Numbered from the stretch's first letter, positions 24,991 through 37,215 are shown. The stretch is DNA of 64,000 nucleotides from Epinephelus fuscoguttatus (GCF_011397635.1 NC_064760.1:33375856-33439855), one strand, 5' to 3'. Numbers and translations are program-made. The notes: generated from the letters alone by a model not told the origin.

Positions 24991-27208
24991 TGAACTAGTG
25001 TGATGTAATACATACATTTATGATAATGATCTGCAGTGAGTTATCATTAGTAAAATCTTAAAATAATTTTATAATTCTGTCCCCATGACTGGAGACTCCA
25101 GCTGCTGCGTCAAGATGGAGGAGGTGGACGTCTCTTGTGGACACTTATCATGCTCCATCCTGCTTCTGTCTGCTGTCCTGAGTTGTTGGCTCCGTGGTGA
25201 GATGTCTGCAGTGGCCCTTCTCCTGGCTTTTCTTTTGCCTTGTTGCTGCTGGCCTGGAATCATGTCCAGCTGTCCCATCATTCTGTCAGCGCCGCTGTCT
25301 CCCTCAGCCCCAGATTAAAAACGCCAAAGGGGCCGCCAGGAAAAGTGGCTCGCCCCGTCTCTCAGGACTTATGTCAAAAATGTTTCAGTCCTCAGGTAAT
25401 TTGCTACAGTCTGGGATCCTTTCACTATTACTTCAAAGAGCCTCGCAAAGAGAGGGAAAGAGAGAGAAATGAAAGGGAAGAAAAATGATATTTAGTTGTG
25501 AGTAGTGACAGATCTACATTCTTGAGTATTGACATGCGATCTGAGTGAAGAGTCCTCCTCGAGAGAGATGCTGACTGAGTCTGCAGCAGTCCTCAAATCT
25601 GACTGATAAAAAGCACTGTGTCCATGGACTGTCGCCCAAAATCGAGCTTAGTTAAACAAACTGACTTAACTCCAAAAGAATTCACAGTCACTCCTATACA
25701 AATAGACAGCGCACTGCACAGTTAAATGTTCTTATTATTTGTTTTAAGGTTTAGAAAATCACTCTGTGGAACTGTTTATCACCTGGTTGTTCATATCTGA
25801 CACATTATAAGTTATTAAAGGCAATGTACATTAGGTAATTTAAGATGTTTTCTGCAATTGTATCCAGCCCGAGACTGCTCTCCTTAATCTGGCAGTGGGT
25901 TAAAGTGTCTGTTATAAATGGTGTTGGATTGGTGCACTTACGTAAATGTTGGCTAGAGATGTTAGTTCTGCCCTCTGTGTAAGATAATCCTCTGCTACTG
26001 GACTTAAATGCAAACAGGTTAAGACCTGTGGAATGAGGAAGAGAAACCGGAAATGTTGGTTAAATTTAGCTTGGAAATTTAGATTTATTAATGTTGTTGT
26101 GGTTGAAATAAAAAGTGCTCCGAAACCAGAAGTATTTAGTTCATGTGAATCACACATGAAGAGAGAGATCTGAAGAGTTAAGCAGTAGATCTACTGTTTT
26201 CACTGTCTGGATCTTTCTGGGACGCTCATGCACCTGTCCTGTGCTTTGTGCTGTTTGTGTTTATGCTTTCAAAGTGTACAGGTTTTTTAAATGTTTGAAA
26301 CGCACCTACACAAAGGTATTCAGAGATCCTCAGCAGGCCACGACAAACCCGTGACACCTCCACAGCATGTCTCGAGTTTTCTCCAAATCAGGAATGCATG
26401 GGTTCATTCATGGCAAACAAAAACAGTGATTAAAGAGTGTAACAGGATCAGCTCTAATCAGCATGTCCTAAGAAAGTGCCAAGGAGTTTTCAACCATTGT
26501 CAGGTCACTCAAAGAGATGATCTCTTTCCCTATTAATTATGTGCCGTGCCGAGGCAATCGTCCTCTGTGGCGTGAGTGACCTTCTCTGCTTTCATTTGTC
26601 TGTACAGAATGATCAAAACATGCAGAGAGACAGCGTGGAGAATCAAGCTCCCAGTGATGTACCTGCCCTCTCATTTTCTGACAAAGAACAATGGACACCT
26701 CATAACTAATGACACTCGCACAGAGAGTGCTTCTCCAGCGTAAAGAGGAGTAAAGAGGGGGGAAAAATAACCATTATCCGAGAACATGTTCTATCATGTG
26801 ATACATTCTGTTTTCTCAAGCCAAATCCGTCAGTGCTTCCCTGCTGAAAATATTCAGAGCTTGTAATAAAGATTTGATCGTCAGATAAAGAGTGGGTTGA
26901 GCATTGAGAGACAGAAGAGGAGAGAGGAGTGATGAGCGTGCATCTTGGGCTTATCGCTGATGGAATAGCTCAATGACATCCTCTATTTAGCCCAAATGAC
27001 AGGCCCCTTCTGTTATCCTCATTGAGAGAGGTCAGGGAGGGATGGAGATACTTGGCTGCATGGCTACGCTGTGTCAATGCTGCCCTCTGTTGGTCAGAGA
27101 AGTGAAACATCCTCTAAACCTTTTAACTGTTCTCACACTCAGTACCTGCCACTGTGGGTGCTTCTCACCTCACTGTCTGCACAATAAATGGGTCCAATGA
27201 GGTTTAGG
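24991..27208. other. Intergenic, no gene seen
   Basis: Short open frames at 25085-25490 lack any family signature. Segment 26530-27060 is non-repetitive with motifs such as TATTAATTATG and TTTATCCAC-like strings; regulatory use is possible but untested. Confidence 0.4.
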
Positions 27209-28527
27209 TTAAAGGGATAGTTTGGGTCTTTTGAAGTGTGATTGTATGAGGTACTTATCCATAATCTGTTTATTACATACAGTAGATGTCAGTTGGCCCG
27301 CCCCCCAGTTTAGAGAAGCAGGCTGGAGTTCAGTGCTGAAGCTAAGTAATGTACTGCTGTGGAGGGGTCACCAAAAAAACATATTTTAGCCACCTGAAAA
27401 AAAATCAGTATCAGTTTAAGTGTATGCTATGTTTAGAATGCTATCACTTCTTTACCTCTCCATCAGACAGCAATTTCCACCTGGGAACTGAAGCCATTTT
27501 ATCACTTTCCTTAAAGTCAGACTCTACCAAGAAACAGCGATTTAACATTGCTGAAATGAGGAGCTACTGGTATATCGCTGCCTCGATCAGTTCCATCAGG
27601 AGAGACTTGTTCTGAGAGAAAAGAATATTTATTTACATGTGCACATAAGAATGAGAAATGTGAAAAGTCTTTGGCGATTAGACCCCATCGTGATGTCATC
27701 TATTTGAGGAGGATGGTAAAGACATAGTAGATGTGGTGGTTGTAATGGTGGTGATGAGATAAGATGAAGAGGGAGCTGAGAATATGGATGTGAAGAGGAG
27801 TGGACTTTTGATGAGCTCGTCCTGGGCTCTGGATAAGGTGACTGGAGGTGAATTCTGCGTAATAGACAGCTGACAGGAGCAGGGAGGAGAATGGATTTTA
27901 AGTTTGGCAGCAGCAACATGGAAGGCTGGAGGAGATCATGGCAAAGTTTGATTGGAGAGGCGAGTCAGCTGATGAGTGGAAACGGTGGAAGTGGGATAGA
28001 GAGAGAACTGTGAATGGATATAGCATAAAGAAGGTCTTCCTGACTGAACTGACCCTGAGCTTCATTTATTTTGTTTGTGTTATTGTGTGACTTTGGTGTT
28101 GAAAAGTGTTTGTTCAGATTTACCCAAGTCGCACAACAATACAAACTAACTGACTAATCAAGGCAGCGGTAGAGCAGCAACTCCCATTTTCAGCAAGTTT
28201 AAATTACTGTTTTTTGTTCATCAAGTCTGGTGGCTTTTTGACGAGAGCATAGATGGGGAACTGTAGCTGCTAATAGCGTCACTGTTGGAAAGGGCTGTCT
28301 GACAGAAATGTAAAGTGGTGGAAATGTTCTCAATACAATGCAGACTTAAACTGTCATTGACTGTCATTTGATTTTTGTTTAGGTTTGACTTTTTTAGGTG
28401 GCTAAATTTGTTCGTCTGCTTCTCCAAACTAGAGGTGTATCAACTGACATATACTGTTTGTAATACACTGACTATGGGTAAGTACCTCATATAACTCCAA
28501 GTCAACAAATCCAAACTATCCCTTTAA
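27209..28527. mobile_element. 1.3-kb TTAA-flanked DNA transposon, non-autonomous
   Basis: The ends are exact inverted repeats TTAAAGGGATAGTTTGG (27209-27225) and CCAAACTATCCCTTTAA (28511-28527). The inverted similarity continues for about 90 bp on each side (both arms read TATGAGGTACTTA, then CCATA). The element begins and ends with TTAA, as expected for piggyBac-like target duplication, though the TTAA could also be part of the repeat. The interior holds no transposase; only short frames are present. A degraded relative lies at 57260-58075. Confidence 0.75.
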
Positions 28528-31500
28528 ATTTAACTTTGACCTTACTAATGATTTTACAGCTGACACTCACAGTTAACATTTTACGACAAGTTACACACAG
28601 ACTGATTATGAGTGCAGTTAAAATACAAAGCTTCAAAACACACACCATGTGGCCTCACTATAGAATAACTATAACATAATACATGATGTGTGTTGTGACA
28701 GAATGCACTGTGTAGCTGAATTATCTTGAAAAAAATATACAATGAACACATGAGACTAACTTGTTAGTGCAAAATAAATCATAGTAAAGAATAATGTGTT
28801 AACATGCAGAGGATGACAACATGGAGCACAAAACACACTAGCTGTCAAAAGCATGTTCTTCACAGTTGGGGTGCTAATGGCTTGTTAGGGAATATTTGTT
28901 TTCTCAGCCTGATTAATCTTCAGCAGCTCCATGGTGTGACAGATGAATATGTTGCAGTTTGTTCTGCAGAACAAAGTCCATGACTCTACCAGCTTTAAGT
29001 ATCATCAGAACCCACTGTCTCATATTATCAGCATTATAATGCATGGTACGCCATACTGTTAAATTCAGATTAGTCAGCTTGGGGTCATTTAGAGGAACCC
29101 AGGTTTTGCATAATGCATTTTTGTTCAGTGGTTCGCTTAAAACATTTTACGACTTAAGAGCTGTAACTTTTATAAATGAGCTCAGATTTACAGAGCTGTG
29201 TTTATTTGTCATTGTGAATGTAAATGTTAAAGGTTCTGCAAAATATGAGACTGATCATCAACAGTTATGAGTGTGCATGTAGCCCATTAATTTATGTTTT
29301 AGCCTATTATTAATAGAATATCAGTGCATGTTAAAGTATTGTTGCCACCAATAGAGGATGTCATTGTTGTCCCATTGCAACCCTCAGCTACCAGTGAAGA
29401 ATTCAAAGAACTTTCACTATGTTCTAAGTTACACAGCTGAGGAAAGAAATGTTCGTCATATTGCTTGAAAGTCTCTCCTTGATGAACAGGAAGCTGTTGT
29501 GATTCCTATGGCAGTTGGGCGTCTGTTCTTGTGTTATGATAGGTGGATTAGTGACACTCCTCTTTCATTTACCTCATATTTACCACATCATCATTCATTC
29601 CTAACACCAAATTCAAATGAGCAAGGTATTTCTACATATAGTTAGTTGGTAAGTTGCAGGTTGACTCTAATACCATCCTAAAACAACCTGAAATACAGTG
29701 CCCTGAGTTTCTGGGGTCTGCTGGGGTCTTACGCATCACAGCAGAGGGATCTGGCAAACAGGTTGTCATAAACATCTGAACAGTGGAAATGGACAGGCTG
29801 AGATGATTGTCTTTGCATTTCAACACTGTGCAGTTATAAATGTTGTCAGTGTTCTCTGATCAGTTGTCATGTTTCACTCAGCACTCTACTGTGCAGCATG
29901 CGCTGAGAACAGATTTTGCCCTGAGACACACTTGATATAGACCTCAGTCTCAACATTCACATGTTCACACTTAATGCGTGTAACCTTAGCACTGAGGGCA
30001 GGTACAATAGGTGACAGCCCATTTCGGAACACTGTGTCTCACCCCATAACATCGTCAGACAAAAGAAAAGAATAAAATCCATGCAGCAGAACCAGCGATA
30101 TCGTCTTCTTTTTCAATGCATTTTTCTTCCTTGTCACAATTTGGAGCCTCCATTATCCACAACTCACGCTCAAGCACTGGTAGTTCAATTGGAGATTTGT
30201 TTGTTACGGTCGTAGTGGTTCCTGTGGCATTGGGTTGCAGTTCTCAGTCAGAGATGAGGATCAGGCCGCAGAGGTAAGCTCACTTTGTTTTGACTCTCTA
30301 CTTACAGATTTGTTTGTTTTTAAATTTGTAGATCTCAGCAGAACTGACCCAAGTGAAATCATTTCAGGACATTTATCAGACTTCACGCACACAAAAAAGA
30401 CTTATAAAACTTTTATCATGTATGCAGTACTCTCCAACACCTGTAAATGGTGTTTGATGAGAAACATTGGTGGAGTTCTCCTTTAATGCTTTAGTCGCAG
30501 CTACAGTATGACTGAGCATCAATGTTGCTGTTTTTTCCCATGATTACATATTTGGTCTCCATAATCTAGACATTAAAAAGGGTTGTCTCTATAACTGTCT
30601 TATTTTCTTTCTGTTCGTTGTTTATCTACTGTATTGACAGTAAAAGAGAGCATCTTGCACAGGTTACAGTTTTCTCAGTTGCTGAAACAAGCTTGATCAA
30701 ACTGGGGTACACTTGATCTTCATCATCACCTTCTCAGCATGGAAGAAGTCTTCTCTTACAAATGTGTTACATGTTTTCTTTGGTTTCACACATTTTCACA
30801 CCTTTTCAAAACAATTAACGCAGATCTTATAGAAAGACCTAAACTGCTATTGGATGAGCTGTGTTAATTAAAAGGAAAACATTCACAGCTGAGAGAAATG
30901 ACTTGCATAATAATGAATCTCTAAGTCACCTGTGTGAAACTCTTTTGCACAATTTTTCAATCAGCCTTTATCCATAAAAGATGCTACCTCTGTGTTGCTA
31001 TTTGCAGCACGGATCAAAGAGGCTGAAGTCACTTACAAAAGAATTAATGTAATAAAATGGATGAAGAAAATCATGTCCTTTTATTAACAGTATTTCAACT
31101 GGGCATCTAAAAAAGTGTAAACAGTGCAGGTGCAGAGTGCAGCAGGGTTTGTTATCTCTAGTAAAATCAATTTTGGAGAGCAAAATACAACTCATGCTGT
31201 GATATGCTTACTTGCCTTTTTAACACATACTATAACTATGCTGAGTATCAACAAATGACACAGACATACAGCACAAATGATTGCTGAACTGGTTCATATT
31301 GATAGCTGTATTTTGTTGTCCATTGTGTCATGACTGATTAAAACAACACTTAAATTTGACCACAAGTTGTGCTGTTTGATGGAAATATTTACATTTGTTG
31401 CATGTATTTTTTTGTTTTGTGAGTGTCAGAGCATTTTGCAAACAAGAATGTGTCAGTTTGGTCATTGGCTTCAAGTTTAGGCCTGTGTGTGAACTGATTT

Positions 31501-31784
31501 GCAATTGTAATGTCTCATGCAAATGAGAACAACTGTTAAGTGTCTTAAAAAGTGTCTCAAAATAGATTTTTCTTTTCATGTTTTCCCCTATATTTTCAAT
31601 GGTATAATTAGCATGCTGCAGTAGGTTTTTTTTTTCAGAAGTGTAACTTTTATAACAATTTTGATGCACATCAGTGAACACAAGGCCTGTGAGGGAAAAT
31701 AAAACCTGTTCACAGTCAGTGTATCATTAAATGAATACAGTAGATAACTGCACAAACTGAGACTTAAAAGATTCAAGTACAAGT
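28528..31784. other. Intergenic, no gene seen
   Basis: AT-rich DNA between the TTAA element and the her11 3' end. No coding exon or well-bounded repeat recognised. Confidence 0.45.
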
Positions 31785-31946
31785 TTTATTTAGAACAGAA
31801 ATACAAAATATAGGAAATTTTAATAATATGTACACTGTACATTCCCAGCATGGAGAGTTTCTCATCCTCTCCACAGCCAATGATTGCAGTTAGTTCCCAC
31901 TAGGTGGCTCTGCTGTTTCCAGTTTGTCAGTCTCTGATGCTATTCA
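31785..31946 (-). other. her11: Predicted her11 3'UTR with Pumilio motif and poly(A) signal
   Basis: Downstream of the her11 stop on the minus strand, AATAAA is at 31790-31785, giving a short 3'UTR of about 160-180 nt. It contains one consensus Pumilio response element, TGTACATA (31834-31827). A short AU-rich UTR with this element is what is expected for an unstable, cyclic mRNA. Confidence 0.6.
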
Positions 31947-34139
31947 TCAAAACCAAGGTCTCCACATGGCTGAAGAAGAGTTTGGTGGTGACCCCTCCCT
32001 CGGTGCAGGGTGCGGAGGGGATCTCAGTGAGATGAGAGGGGGGCAGTGTAGGACAACAGGGCCCGAGTGAGGGGCTGCAGGCGAGAAACTAAAGAAGGAG
32101 GTGTTGGAGGACAGAGGTGACAGGCTGGGGGGGAAGGAGAAGTGAGAGGCAAATGACGGGAAAGGAGGAGAGGTGGTGTATGTGGAGAAGGAAGGAGACA
32201 GCCAAGGAGAGGGAGGAGGGGACAGATAGTCGTGGCAAGGTGTGGAGCAAGACTGTGGCTGAAATGGGGAATGAGATGGAAACTTTGGAGGCTCTTCTTT
32301 TCTCTCAGATGTGCAAATGGCATCCAGAGATATTCCATCAGGTCCTCTGGCTGCCTCAGTCTCAGGCACTCTCTGGGTGAAGTCTGGTTTAATGCTGTTT
32401 GGCTGCCGGCTCTCTGTGTGGTGTTTCAGACCCTTGATCAGGCTCGTTCTCTGTGTCGGTGTTATTTTGTGCATGTAGCTGGTCAGCTGGGCCACACACT
32501 GCTGAAACCCTGCACTCTCTATGGTGAAGAGAGTAGGACCATTGGAGTCTGAGTGATGAAGGTTTACCACAGGACCATGAGTCTTCATGTGACTGTCAGA
32601 GTCTGCAGTAACTGGAAAAACATCAGGGCGAGGGATAAAACAGGAGTATGATTAAAACCTCGATTTGTTGCAGCAGAAAAAAGCTGTTTTTATGACATAT
32701 TTCATACATTTGCACAAGTTAATGAACTGTTTCTTTGACTAACCCTTTCTTATGTTCTTCCCATCTGTCCACGTCTTAAGATATTCCACAGCCAAGTCAA
32801 GAATCTCTGCTTTCTCTATTTTAGGGTTCTGCAGCCGCTGTGAGTGATCACAGTCAAACAGAGGAGAAATACATTTCATCATATTAAGGTTGTTATTCCC
32901 TTTAATACATGTAGAGACTGGATGTGATGTTGTTGACATGACTCACTGGATCAGACGTATGATTCAAGAGCAAACTCCTTAGTTCAGCCAGACTCTGATT
33001 TATTCGATCTCTTCTCTTCTTTTCCACGACTGGTTTCAGAACCTAAAGAGACGAACAGCATTATGTGAGTATGGTGAAGCTGTGGTCAGTGATCAAGGAG
33101 CCCCAGCTGTTTGTCCAATATGTACATATGTATCACCAGTTAACATCCACATACAGTGTGTATATGCAGTGACAAAAGCAGTGGTGGAGGAAGTATTCAG
33201 TTACTTTACTTAAGTAAAAGTACTAATACCACATTGTGAAAGCACTCTGTTATAGTAAAAGTCCTGCACTGAAAACGTTACTTCAGTAAAAGTAGGTAAG
33301 TATAATCAGGAAAATGTACTTATAGATGAAAAGTAAAAGTGCCCATGCAGAAAAAAATCATGCAAAAAACTCTAAAAATCATTCCTACAAATAAAATAAA
33401 ATAAAATAGAAAATGATTTATATGTTTAGCAAAATAGTTGCCAATTAATTTTCTGTCAACCAACCAATTTGTTAATCGACTAATCTATGCAGTTGTATTA
33501 ACTGTTGTGTAGATTAATTTATAAAACAAAACATAATATTTTATATACTCTTCTTATATTTTTTATACAAAAATCTTAATTTTTAAAGTAGCCAATAACT
33601 CAGGTCGTTACATGAATGTAGTGAAGTTAAAAGTACAATATATCCTTCTGAAAAGAAGTGAGTACAAGTTTAAAAAAAAGTGTCATGAATAAGAAAATAC
33701 TCAAGTAAAGTACCTCAAATTTGTACTTAAGTAGGCTACAGTACTTGAGTAAATGTACTTAGGTACAATTTACCACTGAAAAATGTGCGATTTTCTATTT
33801 AGAAACCCTTTGGTTTATAAGTGATACCTTAATTGTCAAGAACAACTTGGGTTGCCAGGTTGTGGAAAACCCTTGTTTGTTTTCATGAGTAAAGTGAAAA
33901 ATGTTAGTTTTTATTAAAAACCTGGCAACCCAAAAATAATTCCCATTAATGTCTTAGAAATGCTCTGCAATTGATTATTAAACTATTTATTAACATTAAG
34001 AAATCATTAGATACGACTTTAACATAAAACTTTTATGAAGGGAGAAAGAGGTAGGATGCTAAATAAATGAAATAAAAGTTCTTACCCTTTTTCTACTCTT
34101 TCCATCTTCCACAGCTGGGTTTTGTAGTTTCCTGGTCAT
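31947..34139 (-). CDS. her11: Hairy/E(spl)-type bHLH-Orange repressor, her1/her11 (Hes7) class
   Basis: Four exons on the minus strand: 34139-34086, 33042-32947, 32837-32744 and 32611-31947; all junctions are GT-AG and stay in frame, giving 302 residues. Residues 19-75 form the bHLH domain, with the family proline in KPVVEKKRRDRINQSL and the second helix KIEKAEILDLAVEYL. The Orange domain follows (about 114-145, GFQQCVAQLTSYMHKI), then a Ser/Pro-rich linker. The Groucho-recruiting WRPW is at 298-301, followed by a single Phe. Such proteins dimerise, bind N-box/E-box-like sites and repress Notch-responsive genes, often including their own. The Hes7-like sequence (LLLNHTSD, RLQNPKIEKAEIL) and its place opposite her5 support her11 (called her1/11 in medaka). 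her1 of the paralogous her1-her7 locus is the alternative. Confidence 0.85.
33179..33778. mobile_element. hAT-like MITE in her11 intron 1
   Basis: The left end is CAGTGGTGGAGGAAGTATTC and the right end TTTACCACTG, giving a short terminal inverted repeat (CAGTGGTG/CAGTGGTA). The interior is full of AAGTAAAAGTAC and TACTTAAGTA strings typical of this abundant percomorph family. The flanking 8-bp words (gacaaaag, aaaaatgt) do not match, so the target duplication has decayed or the true ends differ. It makes up more than half of the 1043-bp intron. Confidence 0.65.
33847..33933. repeat. Perfect 15-bp inverted repeat in her11 intron 1
   Basis: TTGGGTTGCCAGGTT (33847-33861) and its exact reverse complement AACCTGGCAACCCAA (33919-33933) flank 57 bp. 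It may be the two ends of a very small MITE or a stem in the primary transcript. Confidence 0.85.
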
Positions 34140-34184
34140 GTTGCAGAGTTTGGTCCAAATGTCCTGACTGGAGGCTGCAGCAGT

Positions 34185-34250
34185 TTAAACAGCTTCTGTA
34201 GCCTGTGGGAGAGTATAAGTAGCGCTCGTGCTGCCTCTGATTGGCTGAAA
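34185..34250 (-). promoter_or_regulatory. her11: Predicted her11 core promoter
   Basis: Upstream of the her11 ATG on the minus strand are a CCAAT box (34244-34240, in CAGCCAATCAGAG) and, 25-30 bp closer, a TATA-like ACTTATACTC (34220-34211). The spacing predicts a start near 34180 and a 5'UTR of about 45 nt. TATA-plus-CCAAT promoters are common in hes/her genes. Confidence 0.5.
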
Positions 34251-34651
34251 AGTGTGAGTGAAGACACTTAACCCAAAATGGTCTCCAAAAAACTTCATTA
34301 CTGGCCACAGATAGAATCGAAACTACCTTTCAACAGTGATCAGGTAATGCGGTGTTTCTAAAAATGAATAAATCTAATATAACAGTTAATATTAAAGGAA
34401 ACAATGATGCCAATAAACTTCAGCTTTTCTTTACAAATGATGCCATCATCAGACAGAGGCAGCCTGCTGATGTAGTTTTGTAGTTTATCCACGTAAAGAT
34501 CAATATTTCCGCTGCCTTATTTATAGTAAAAACATTTCATAATGCATAAGAAATATATGTTGGAACTAGTGAGGATGGCCATTTTGAATACACCATGTAT
34601 TATTTCATTAGGCCAAATGTAGTCTGAGCACCTCCCTCCCAAAAGTGAGAC

Positions 34652-34681
34652 CATGGGAAACTGGTCGTGGAAACGTGGGAA
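34652..34681. promoter_or_regulatory. her11: Candidate RBP-J (CSL) sites upstream of her11
   Basis: CGTGGGAA at 34674-34681 is the consensus core for the Notch effector RBP-J. CATGGGAA at 34652-34659 is a weaker relative 22 bp away in the same orientation. They lie about 0.5 kb upstream of the her11 start. Occupancy is inference; 8-bp words occur by chance. Confidence 0.4.
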
Positions 34682-35284
34682 CAGAGATGAAGTGAGAAAG
34701 TGGGCAGCTATGAGCACTTTTTATGATGTGTGAGACATCCACACTCTGAGTAAGTGATACAAAAGAGCAAATGAGAGCAGTGTTGGTCCAAATAAAGAAT
34801 CCAGACAGTTTTATTTACACAGCCCAGTAACACAGACCACATATTTTGACTGCAAAAGCCAGATACTCAGATCTATGTATTTACAGTTAAACATTTAATA
34901 CAGAAATAAATCCTGACTGATGAACAGACTGAGTGACAAAAGGGAGCACGCCACGTTTGTCAGTGGATGTGAAGTGTGAGGATGATGATTACACCTGAGT
35001 GTTAAGTGTGCGCCGCCTCGGGCCAGCCTCATACCTCATGTTTGGACTTCACACAAGAGCCCTTTATAATCAAAGCAGTTGTTGACTTGACTTGACTACA
35101 TGTTCCCATCCCATCAGCTCCGTTTGATTTCAACTCTTTTGTCAGTGTGGCCGACACACCTGAAGGATCGCGATATTAGAAGTCAGCGGTCCATCTCTCT
35201 GCCTCCATAGGGCACATTTTTACTAATTAGTTTCCATCACAGGCTCAGCCGAGCATGTTAAAGGGCTTATTTACAGGGCGGGTC

Positions 35285-35290
35285 CACGTG
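35285..35290. promoter_or_regulatory. CACGTG box in the her11-her5 intergenic region
   Basis: A palindromic CACGTG (in GGTCCACGTGGCTT), the class B site bound by bHLH factors including Hes/Her dimers. It lies between the two divergent promoters. The function is inferred. Confidence 0.35.
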
Positions 35291-35791
35291 GCTTAAGCCC
35301 AGAGTGCATCAGTTATATTTATCAAAACAAATTCAAAATGTTTCCTTTTCCTGTAATCATCACTATATTGGACATTGTATAGTCTGTGCTGAAATCTATG
35401 TTATAGAGTGAGTTTCCTCGAGGTCCTCGCTCCCATGGTAACCAGCAGTGATCCCTGAGCCTCCACTAATCACCCTCTCTTTGATTTGAAACGGAAGTAT
35501 CATTGCCTCTGAAAAGCCACTTAATCTACGGGATCCCTGTGATCCGATCATCCCGCTGTTATCTCCACACTTGAGCCCATTATAGGGATCAGGGTGCACA
35601 GAAATGCAGTGCGGAGAAAGCTGCACCCTAAACTCAGAGCCCAACTCAGACTTTACTGTGAAATCATAGGCTACACTTTAAACATGCAGCTGTTTCTGCA
35701 CAGATTTTGTCCATGCTCCTTAAAGCGAAGTGTGTATAGCCACACCCAGTAAAGACAAACACACTCCTTCAAACAGCACACGCGTTTGTTT

Positions 35792-35799
35792 AGGTGTGA
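35792..35799. promoter_or_regulatory. T-box half-site between her11 and her5
   Basis: AGGTGTGA is the consensus T-box half-site. T-box factors of presomitic mesoderm and endoderm are plausible inputs to these genes, but a single site is weak evidence. Confidence 0.35.
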
Positions 35800-37036
35800 T
35801 TCAGGCAGTTTGGCTCTACAACACAAGGCCAGGTCCTGCTTTGAGATATGTGGAGGGTAAGGATGGTTTCAAATCAGTGCTCAAGAACTGTTTTACTCCT
35901 CAAGCCACCATCAGCCTGTGGCTATAAGATGCAGCTTAGTGAGAAGATCTTTTACCTGGTCACTTTCACCTTCTGATTTGGCTTAAATGTGACTTCACTG
36001 TTCATTTTCCCATGATGTGATCCAGTGTGTCTTATGTAGTGATCTTACGTAATATTCTACTGTGGATTTTATGGTACCTTCATGCTTGGACCAAACAAAT
36101 ATTGTGTGGGATAATAAAGTGGATCTGAATCTGAATAAACAGAAATGACTTCCGTCCCAGTTGCATCTATATTTCATTACATATATATATAAAAACATGT
36201 GCAGTGGAATTTCGCTCTACATACTGCCGTGATAAAACCATAAGGGAGTGTTCACTATTCATGAGGGGGGAGGGGTGGTGCAAACATGGAAGCATGTCAA
36301 ATAACACTGGGGAGGGACTTCTGTTTTTTATTTTGGCTGTGGAGGACATACATATTTAAATGGTTGCATTTTGTATTTGGAAGGCGTGTTTTCTTTAGGA
36401 ATAGCCAGAAATTATGGCTGTATTTTCAGTTTTCTGTGAAGAATGCCTCAGTCAGGAAAAGAAAAATCAGAGCTTAAAATAGTGATATTTCATCAGATTC
36501 ACTTTATATCTCTCATCTAAATTTTGGGCAGAAATACCTTTGCACTAACTAATCAGCATGTATGAAAAGAGTGAAATACTGAGGCTTTTTTTTCAACTTT
36601 TAAACATCATGGTATGTTCTTAAAATCTAATAAATAATTTATGCTGTAGGGAGGGTTAGTTATTCAGGGTTCAAAATACAAAGAAGAAGTCACACTCAAG
36701 CAACCCCCTTGTCTGAAAAGCAAAGAACTGTTTCTTCATACATTTTTTCAGAGCTCAAATAAGTAACAAAGCTGTATATGCAGTTTCAGTGTTATGCAGT
36801 ATAAAGTAATTCCAGTGAGACTGAGATCTTCACCTGTCAGACTGAAGCTATACTTCTTCAAAACACTAACTTTAAGTCAGGCAGGCTGTGCTTTATGATT
36901 TGGGTGAATTTGCCCTTTTTGCCCCAGATTTAGAAACCAGATTATATCCGCTGACAGACCACATGGCACACCCCCTTTATTTTATACTACACTTTAATTT
37001 TGTGTGAATGTGAAAAGAAGTGAAAAGAGGAGGATC

Positions 37037-37215
37037 AGTTTAAATACATCCAAATGTTCTCCATTGTCAAGGCCGCGTGCTGCTCGATGAATGAGAGGCG
37101 TGTGACGCAGCAGGGGCGTGGCTATCTGCAGGGACATCAACAAAGTTGGAAGGAGGCCACGAGCGTGCCATTTTCAGTTCTGGATTCACGGCAAGGACAG
37201 ACTGACACTTTCAGC
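37037..37215 (+). promoter_or_regulatory. her5: Predicted her5 core promoter and 5'UTR
   Basis: A TATA-like TTTAAATAC at 37039-37047 lies about 170 bp before the ATG. Between it and the ATG are CGCGTG (37074-37079, the reverse complement of the class C Hes site CACGCG) and CACGAG (37158-37163, an N-box). Their closeness to the likely start site fits autorepression. The start site is predicted only. Confidence 0.45.

Noticed and set aside
32117-32552. Plus-strand open frames of 87-106 codons
   Set aside because: They are antisense shadows of the last her11 exon.
31947-34139. Possibility that the minus-strand her gene is her7
   Set aside because: her7 proteins, as I recall them, have a different loop and helix two; RLQNPKIEKAEILDLAVEYL fits the her1/her11 class.
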